Shown: piece by piece, positions 1 to 5,137 of the stretch
Position numbering within the stretch: the first letter of the stretch is position 1
How the letters are laid out: the number at the start of each line of letters is the position of its first letter
Assembly (NCBI GenBank): GCA_031289235.1
Contig: JAITPU010000019.1
Coordinates: 1 to 12,657, forward strand
DNA from: Eubacteriales Family XIII. Incertae Sedis bacterium
GTDB taxonomy: Bacteria > Bacillota > Clostridia > Peptostreptococcales > Anaerovoracaceae
DNA: 12,657 bases
Reading direction: 5' to 3'
Made by a program: the position numbers and the translations under genes
Notes under the pieces: generated by a model
The model's input: the letters and a program-made list of their open reading frames with translations, nothing else
What the model was told of the DNA's origin: nothing
Databases searched by the model: none

Positions 1-34
1 ATACCCCTTGTATTTTTGTTTTCGTTAACATTAT

Positions 35-55
35 AACGCGGTCCCGCCGTTTTTT
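35..55 (+). terminator. Possible weak terminator for a plus-strand transcript from beyond the left edge
   Basis: Plus-strand bases 35-51 can form a short GC stem with one bulge, outer pairs AACG with CGTT and a four-base loop, followed directly by T6. It would end a transcript entering from the left and so converging on groEL. The stem is short and bulged, and no gene is visible to its left, so this is a tentative reading. Confidence 0.3.
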
Positions 56-147
56 CAACGATGGAAAACCCGGCTCCTGACTAAGGAAGCGCTTGAAAAT
101 AAACTATTGTGAATTTCGCTTCCGACAACAGCGATGCGCTTTCGCGC
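56..147. other. Non-coding region downstream of groEL with inverted repeats
   Basis: I see no gene here. Two inverted repeats are present. GGAAGCG (85-91) pairs with CGCTTCC (117-123), and AAAT (97-100) and ATTT (113-116) could extend that stem inwards. TGCGC-TTTC-GCGCA (135-148) forms a five-pair hairpin, which reads with a GAAA tetraloop on the minus strand. They lie just beyond the groEL terminator and may protect RNA ends or have no role. Confidence 0.35.
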
Positions 148-190
148 AAAAAAAATCAAAAAGGGCCGCCTGCGTCTTGAGACAGCCCCC
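148..190 (-). terminator. Rho-independent terminator of the groESL operon
   Basis: Read on the minus strand, a G-rich arm (190-181) folds back through GTC-TCAA-GAC onto a C-rich arm ending in GGCCC (about 163-167). The stem is imperfect with small bulges. T5, then GA, then T8 follow at once (162-148). It begins about 45 bases after the groEL stop and suits an intrinsic terminator for groES-groEL. Confidence 0.6.
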
Positions 191-234
191 ATGAAACGAT
201 TTTAAACCACCATATTATTAGGAATGGGGTTGGG

Positions 235-1866
235 CTACATCATGCCGCCCATCCCGCCCATCCCACCGCCCATAGGCGGCATGGGATCATCTTTCTTGAC
301 GTCCATGACGCCCGCTTCCGTGGTAAGCAGCATGGCTGACGCGGACGCGGCGTTTTGCAGCGCCGATCTGGTAACCTTCGCGGGATCCACGATGCCCGAC
401 TTTAACATATCGGTATATTCCTCGGTCATAGCGTTGAAGCCGACGCCCGACGCGCTTTCCTTCACCTTGGCGATGACAACGGAACCTTCATAGCCCGCAT
501 TCTCGGCGATCTGCCGCACAGGTTCCTCAAGCGCCCTCCTGATGATGGCCGCACCTGTTTTTTCATCGCCGGTCAAAGTTTTCACATACTTGTCCACAGC
601 GGGAATAGCGTTGGCGAAAGCAACGCCGCCTCCGGACACAATCCCCTCTTCAACGGCAGCTCTCGTCGCGTTGAGCGCGTCTTCCATCCTCAGCTTCTTC
701 TCTTTAAGCTCGGTTTCCGTAGCCGCGCCGACCTTGATGACCGCCACGCCGCCGGATAGCTTGGCTAAACGTTCCTGCAGCTTTTCCTTGTCGAAGTCCG
801 ACGTTGTATCTTCAATCTGAGTTTTGATCTGGGCGATGCGATTTTCAATTTCGGTCTTATTTCCCGCGCCTTCCACGATGACCGTATTTTCTTTGCTGAT
901 CTTAACCGTGTTCGCCCTGCCAAGCAAATCCAGAGTGGCTTCTTTCAGCTCATAGCCGACTTCCTCGGAAATCACCGTGCCGCCGGTGAGCACCGCGATA
1001 TCTTCCATCATAGCCTTTCTTCTGTCGCCGAAACCGGGTGATTTCACAGCTACGCAGTCAAATGTCCCGCGCAGCTTATTGACAACGAGAGTCGCGAGCG
1101 CTTCGCCTTCAACTTCCTCCGCGATGATAAGCAGCCTTTTACCCTGCTGCACGATCTGCTCCAAAATCGGCAGGATTTCCTGAATGTTAGAGATTTTTTT
1201 GTCGGTAAGCAGAATATACGGATTTTCCAGCACAGCTTCCATTTTTTCCGTATCCGTAACCATATAAGAAGAGAGATATCCTCTGTCGAACTGCATGCCT
1301 TCCACGAAATCCAACACAGTGTCCATGGATTTAGACTCTTCCACGGTTATTACGCCGTCGTTTCCGACTTTATCCATCGCCTCTGAGATTATTTCGCCTA
1401 TTTTTTCGTCGCTCGCCGATACGGAAGCCACCTGCGCGATGCTTTCCTTAGTTTCCACAGGCTTAGCCAGCGCGCCGATTTCTTTGACCGCCACCTCGAC
1501 AGCCCCCTGGATCCCTTTTTTCAGGATCATGGGATTCGCGCCGGCAGCAACGTTTTTGAAGCCTTCGCGGATGATTATCTGGGCCAGCAGCGTAGCGGTA
1601 GTTGTGCCGTCTCCCGCCACATCGTTCGTTTTCGTAGCGACTTCCTTTACGAGCTGCGCGCCCATATTCTCAAAAGCGTTGTCCAGTTCGATTTCCTTCG
1701 CGATGGTAACGCCGTCGTTCGTAATCAGCGGAGAACCGTATTTCTTCTCCAACAGCACGTTCCTGCCTTTGGGTCCCATGGTGATTTTAACCGTATCAGC
1801 CAGCCGGTCCACGCCTGACTGCAATTTCCTTCTCGCTTCTTCGCCAAAGTTGATTTCTTTCGCCAT
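235..1866 (-). CDS. groEL: 60-kDa chaperonin GroEL
   Basis: GroEL forms the ATP-driven double-ring folding chamber of the cytoplasm, capped by GroES. The 543-residue product is the usual family length and is recognisable end to end: the ATP-site motif GDGTTTAT near residue 86, the apical-domain block RGYLSSYM near residue 197, the equatorial VGAATETELKEKK segment, and a C-terminal tail of Gly-Gly-Met repeats. The start at 1866 is chosen over an ATG at 1872. AGGAG lies nine bases before 1866 but only three before 1872, and MAKEI is the common GroEL N-terminus. It is the second gene of groES-groEL, 67 bases after groES, and shares the CIRCE-controlled promoter. The gap contains tandem AAATTTGAA units before the ribosome binding site. 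Nothing suggests truncation or loss of ATPase residues. Confidence 0.98.
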   Translation of the reverse strand: MAKEINFGEEARRKLQSGVDRLADTVKITMGPKGRNVLLEKKYGSPLITNDGVTIAKEIELDNAFENMGAQLVKEVATKTNDVAGDGTTTATLLAQIIIREGFKNVAAGANPMILKKGIQGAVEVAVKEIGALAKPVETKESIAQVASVSASDEKIGEIISEAMDKVGNDGVITVEESKSMDTVLDFVEGMQFDRGYLSSYMVTDTEKMEAVLENPYILLTDKKISNIQEILPILEQIVQQGKRLLIIAEEVEGEALATLVVNKLRGTFDCVAVKSPGFGDRRKAMMEDIAVLTGGTVISEEVGYELKEATLDLLGRANTVKISKENTVIVEGAGNKTEIENRIAQIKTQIEDTTSDFDKEKLQERLAKLSGGVAVIKVGAATETELKEKKLRMEDALNATRAAVEEGIVSGGGVAFANAIPAVDKYVKTLTGDEKTGAAIIRRALEEPVRQIAENAGYEGSVVIAKVKESASGVGFNAMTEEYTDMLKSGIVDPAKVTRSALQNAASASAMLLTTEAGVMDVKKDDPMPPMGGGMGGMGGMM

Positions 1867-1933
1867 TTTCATCTACTCCTTTTCAAATTTTCAAATTTTT
1901 TCGTTTTTTACTGTTAAATCCGACAGATGTTTC

Positions 1934-2212
1934 TTATCCGACGACCGCGAGAATATCTTTCTGTGAGAGGATGGTATATTCATCGCCTTCATATTTGACT
2001 TCCGTTCCCGCATATTTGGAGAAGATAATCACGTCCTTCGGCTTGACTTCCATTTTCACCTCTTCCGTTCCGGGACCAACGGACACGACTTCAGCCATCT
2101 GAGGCTGTTCTTTCGCCTGGCCGGGGAGAACGATGCCGCTCTTTGTCTTTTCCTCCGCTTCCAGTTTCTTAATGACGACTCTGTCGCCCAATGGTTTGAT
2201 CGCAAAACTCAT
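1934..2212 (-). CDS. groES: 10-kDa co-chaperonin GroES
   Basis: GroES is the heptameric lid that closes the GroEL chamber. The product is 92 residues, close to the usual 94-97. It opens with the typical IKPLGDRVVIKKLE strand, has the mobile loop KTKSGIVLPG at about residues 23-32 that contacts GroEL, and ends in the common ILAVVG. The start is supported by AAAGGAG eleven bases upstream. It is the first gene of groES-groEL. Its promoter and CIRCE operator lie about 200 bases upstream, a longer leader than in well-studied Bacillus operons. Expression is expected to rise on heat or misfolding stress through release of HrcA, which is known biology of CIRCE sites; hrcA itself is not in the window. 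Confidence 0.97.
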   Translation of the reverse strand: MSFAIKPLGDRVVIKKLEAEEKTKSGIVLPGQAKEQPQMAEVVSVGPGTEEVKMEVKPKDVIIFSKYAGTEVKYEGDEYTILSQKDILAVVG

Positions 2213-2396
2213 TTCTTACTGATCTCCTTTCACTCTTTCACACGTTTTCCTCTTGAAAAAGGCGCCTCTTTATAAAATTTATTTAAGCTCTATCGACGAC
2301 TGCCGACGATTCGAAGCGCCCGGCGGCGCGCTGCCCGGTTTCGAGAGAAAAACAGCTCAATTCTTGAATATCTTAGCTCCGGACATCTTCTCGTTG
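2213..2396 (-). other. Long groES leader (5' untranslated region)
   Basis: About 184 bases separate CIRCE from the groES start. On the minus strand the leader holds a GC-rich block (about 2313-2338) with AGCGC and GCGCT arms, the palindrome AGGCGCCT near 2264, and a nine-codon ORF (MSGAKIFKN, 2386-2357) preceded by a weak GAGAAG. No known riboswitch was recognised. The leader follows from the promoter position; its structure and the small ORF are speculative. Confidence 0.45.
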
Positions 2397-2423
2397 TTAG
2401 CACTCGTCATCGATGAGTGCTAA
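2397..2423. promoter_or_regulatory. CIRCE operator (HrcA repressor site)
   Basis: The site is a perfect inverted repeat, TTAGCACTC, nine spacer bases, then GAGTGCTAA, matching the CIRCE consensus with no mismatch. HrcA binds this element and represses class I heat-shock genes. It overlaps the predicted transcription start of groESL (about 2421), a position that would block RNA polymerase. It is the only CIRCE I see in the window. Confidence 0.97.
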
Positions 2424-2427
2424 CACC

Positions 2428-2472
2428 ATTCTATAACATCCTTAAAAATTGTCAATAGCCTTTTTTAAAAAT
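2428..2472 (-). promoter_or_regulatory. Sigma-A promoter of groESL with UP-like A/T tract
   Basis: On the minus strand, a perfect -35 TTGACA (2455-2450) is followed after 16 bases by -10 TAGAAT (2433-2428), five of six to consensus. Transcription should begin near 2421, inside CIRCE. Directly upstream of the -35 lies AAAATTTTTAAAAAAGG (about 2475-2459), phased A and T tracts typical of an UP element that binds the polymerase alpha subunit. Together these suggest a strong promoter held by HrcA. Confidence 0.8.
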
Positions 2473-2496
2473 TTTCTTCCGCCGGAAAATAAAAGT
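2467..2496 (-). terminator. Candidate weak terminator after the lipoprotein gene
   Basis: On the minus strand, TTTTCC-GGC-GGAA with a bulged G and AAAA (2489-2472) forms an A/U-rich stem followed by T5. It would end transcription after the gene stopping at 2567, and its T-tract merges with the groESL UP-like tract. A second hairpin, GCGGA-CGC-TCCGC (2534-2522), lies nearer the stop codon but has no T-run. Termination efficiency is doubtful. Confidence 0.35.
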
Positions 2497-2566
2497 TACT
2501 GTCAACCATCGGCCGTCGGCAGCGGAGCGTCCGCATGTTGAGATGATGAAAGGCTTCCGGCTACAG

Positions 2567-4177
2567 CTATTCATCGCTGAAAAGAGTCAGCTTATCGCTG
2601 TCTACGCCGTCGGCGCCGCCGAAATTAAAGAGTATATAAAGAGAACCCGTATAACCGTTCTGTTCCGTTAGCGGCGACAAAACCACGACGCTGTTGTTGT
2701 TCAACCAGACGCCGCTCGCCAGTATTCCCTCGACGAGACGCTTTTTTTCCGCCGCGAGGGATTCGCCGGTTCGCGGCGCGCCGTGATCATAAAGCGGCGT
2801 ATTATTCGCGATTTGCTTTTCGATGAGATCCCGCAACAGGCTCTCATAATCAAAGCCCGCGATAAACAGATCGGGGAACTTCACTTCGCGCAGTGTGTCC
2901 GCGTTCCATGTGTAAAATTTTTCCTCTTCGGCGCTGTTATCCCTGCCGGCGTCGGTGTATGTCCGGCAGCGCAGCGTATAGTATTTTGCCGTCTGCCCGC
3001 AGGAAACGGAGATGGTATAATTCGCATAAGGATAATCTTTTTCGGAAAACTCTTCCATTTTCTGATTCAAACGCCCGATCACATCGGGATCGGGGCGCAG
3101 CATGTCGGAAATCTGATCCTTCAGTGGCTGCGGCATATTCGGCGGAATCGAACTGGTGATTTTAATTGATACGCGACCCGAATTTTCCGAAACAGAACTC
3201 AGTTCAAAATGGCTGTTGTCCGCGAAAATAAGCTCTTTCACGGCAGCGCCGGAGGTGTACAGGGAGTTCGAACTTTCAGGGGCGGAGAGCCGGTCGTAAA
3301 CGGCGATGCTCTCCGCAAAATCCCAAAAGCTGAGCGGTATTACGGAAAAATTTCCCGCTCCAACCTGAAATTGAGGCGTATCATAGTCAAACACAAGATA
3401 TAAACTGCTGCTGCTAAAGTAGAACTTTTGATCGGGCGAAACAGATTTCCAAGGGCCAACCGGGATAACATCAATAGGCATGCGGTCGGTCTCCTCGTCG
3501 TCCGCGCTGTTGTTTTGCAGGTAGGCGCGCAGATGTTCGTCTACCAGCCTGATGTAGTCCGCGCCTTCCCTGAAGAGATCTTTCAGTGAAAGCTCTTCCC
3601 CCGTGCGCAGGTCGAAATTCAAGGGAAACTCATCTGAGACGTATTGCTCCCGTTCGTAATAACCCTCTTCGTTCTTTTTTACATTGCCGTCCGAATCAGG
3701 CAGAGCATATCTTAAAGACCTGTAGAAAGAGATTGAAAGCATATCGTTGAAATTTCCGTTTGCAGAAATGTTGATTTGCTTTCCGAGCATCAGAGACCCG
3801 TCGGGGATCATCCGTTTTACGCCGCGGTAGGGCGGCAAGCCGCGATCTTTTAACTCCAGAAAATACTCGTGTATTCGGCTGTTGATCTTCTCCTCTACGG
3901 CGCTGTCCGCGAGACCGGAAATTTTTCCGTAAGATTGGCTGAACCCCGTCTCTGTTTTCTCGGCTTCAACCTCAGAAAATTCGATCCTGTTATTGATGAT
4001 ATATGCCGGAATGGACGCTTCTTTCACGTCGCTCACGTCTGACCCTGTTTCGTTTCCGCCGGGACCGCAGCCGGAAAACAGCAGCAAAGCCGCCATGAAA
4101 AAAATCAGCTGTGCAGCCGATTTTTTGACCGGCAGGCGCCGGACGTCTCTGCTCTGTCTGTCATTGAATTGGTACAT
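2567..4177 (-). CDS. Exported lipoprotein with two DUF3298/RsiV-like repeats
   Basis: No specific gene could be recognised. The 536-residue product starts with a basic segment (R13, R14, K18, K19) and a hydrophobic stretch (21-34) ending in LFSGC, so C37 is the likely lipid-modified cysteine and the protein sits outside the membrane. The mature part has two related halves. The first (about 65-295) contains FDLRTGEELSLKDLF (188-202), then LYLVFDYDTPQF and IPLSF, the hallmark pattern of DUF3298 domains as in RsiV and PdaC-type proteins. The second (about 310-536) repeats this as WNADTLREVKFPDLF (424-438) and LYILFNFGG. The start is well supported: AGGAG lies six bases upstream, inside the end of the preceding gene. 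It overlaps that PstS-like gene by 17 bases, suggesting translational coupling and a shared task. No catalytic motif was seen. Family assignment is by pattern; function is unknown. Confidence 0.85.
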   Translation of the reverse strand: MYQFNDRQSRDVRRLPVKKSAAQLIFFMAALLLFSGCGPGGNETGSDVSDVKEASIPAYIINNRIEFSEVEAEKTETGFSQSYGKISGLADSAVEEKINSRIHEYFLELKDRGLPPYRGVKRMIPDGSLMLGKQINISANGNFNDMLSISFYRSLRYALPDSDGNVKKNEEGYYEREQYVSDEFPLNFDLRTGEELSLKDLFREGADYIRLVDEHLRAYLQNNSADDEETDRMPIDVIPVGPWKSVSPDQKFYFSSSSLYLVFDYDTPQFQVGAGNFSVIPLSFWDFAESIAVYDRLSAPESSNSLYTSGAAVKELIFADNSHFELSSVSENSGRVSIKITSSIPPNMPQPLKDQISDMLRPDPDVIGRLNQKMEEFSEKDYPYANYTISVSCGQTAKYYTLRCRTYTDAGRDNSAEEEKFYTWNADTLREVKFPDLFIAGFDYESLLRDLIEKQIANNTPLYDHGAPRTGESLAAEKKRLVEGILASGVWLNNNSVVVLSPLTEQNGYTGSLYILFNFGGADGVDSDKLTLFSDE

Positions 4178-5060
4178 ATCCCGCTCCTTTTGCCACCATG
4201 CGGCCCTCGTCGCTCAATATCCAATCGGCAAGTTTTCTGGCGCTGCTGTCCGCAGGTTCGTCTTTCCGAAGAACCATGCAGGTGTCTGAGATGAAAGGAT
4301 AGCTGCCGTCCGCTATGCTCTCGTCGCTCGGAGCGACACCGTTGACTTTCAGGTATTTGATGCGATCGTCGCGCCACATGTTCTGCGCGTAATAGTAATA
4401 AGAATATCCGATGGCGGATTCGGCGTTGTCATAAAACGCAACCGCGTCAATTATAACGTCCATCAGGCCGATTATCAGTTCCTGCGGCGCTTTCACCATC
4501 GGAACGTCCTTCATGACTATGTTCTGCATTCCGGTCTGGCTGCCGGAATTGACGCCGCGCTGATAGGCGGTGATTTCGCTGTCGCTGCCGCCCAGATCTT
4601 TCCAGTTTGTAATCTCGCCGGAATAAATCTTCACGATGTCGTCGGAGCTAAGGCTGCTGACGGGATTCTTTGCGTTCACGAAGAACATGAAGCCATCGTG
4701 AAGAATAGGGATTACTTCCAGTTCCACGCCTGCTTCCTTCGCGTAATTCAATTCTTCCTGCGACGGCGGAGTGACGAAGATGATGTCCGCCTTGCCGTCC
4801 ACCAGGTTGGTATAGGCGGCGTGGGTTTTGTTGTGCAGGACATACGTCCGGGCTTCTTCTATGGAAGTGTGCATAACCGCGGCGGCAACCGCTTCGGAAA
4901 AGGGTATCGTCAGCGTGGAACCGTCCACCGCGGGATATCTGTCAGTCGGGATATTAAGGGCGATAGAGGCGACATCGACCGCATTCCCGCCTCCGCCGCA
5001 CGCCGCAAGACCTGTCATGCACAGGATCAAAAAAATTACCGTTATTTTTTTTACAGGCAT
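4161..5060 (-). CDS. PstS-like solute-binding lipoprotein
   Basis: The 299-residue protein has a short lipoprotein signal: K4 K5, hydrophobic 6-18, lipobox LAAC with C21 as the anchor. The mature part resembles the PstS class of periplasmic binding proteins: DGSTLTIPF (46-54), FVNAKNPV (127-133), IYSGEITNWKDLGG (145-158), YQRGVNSGSQTGM (166-178) and the hinge-proximal IGYSYYYY (217-224). R168 and S172-G173-S174 match the R-x-x-x-S-G-T/S anion-binding loop of PstS. The loop where E. coli PstS carries Asp56 reads DIIFVTPP here, without an obvious acidic or S-R pair, so the ligand may not be phosphate. No pstCAB permease genes are nearby. AGGAG lies eight bases before the start. It overlaps the next lipoprotein gene by 17 bases and begins 77 bases after rsmG; no strong terminator or promoter is seen between them. 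The fold is confident, the ligand is not. Confidence 0.88.
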   Translation of the reverse strand: MPVKKITVIFLILCMTGLAACGGGGNAVDVASIALNIPTDRYPAVDGSTLTIPFSEAVAAAVMHTSIEEARTYVLHNKTHAAYTNLVDGKADIIFVTPPSQEELNYAKEAGVELEVIPILHDGFMFFVNAKNPVSSLSSDDIVKIYSGEITNWKDLGGSDSEITAYQRGVNSGSQTGMQNIVMKDVPMVKAPQELIIGLMDVIIDAVAFYDNAESAIGYSYYYYAQNMWRDDRIKYLKVNGVAPSDESIADGSYPFISDTCMVLRKDEPADSSARKLADWILSDEGRMVAKGAGYVPIQ

Positions 5061-5137
5061 CGCATTTTCTCCTTATTTTGAACAGCTATCGCTCCGACAA
5101 CTAAACATCAGTGGCGCAATAAATACGGCAGGCCGGG

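Noticed and set aside
1867..1900. Short AAATTTGAA tandem units before groEL as a regulatory repeat
   Set aside because: Only two copies in an A/T-rich spacer; they are more simply explained as an unstructured ribosome-binding region.
1295..1966. 223-residue plus-strand ORF opposite groEL
   Set aside because: It mirrors the groEL codons and extends into the groES-groEL gap, is low in complexity (Ser/Pro rich), has no ribosome binding site and resembles no family.
2290..2330. tRNA-like TTCGAATC in the groES leader
   Set aside because: Only a T-loop-like string is present; no acceptor, D or anticodon arms could be found around it.
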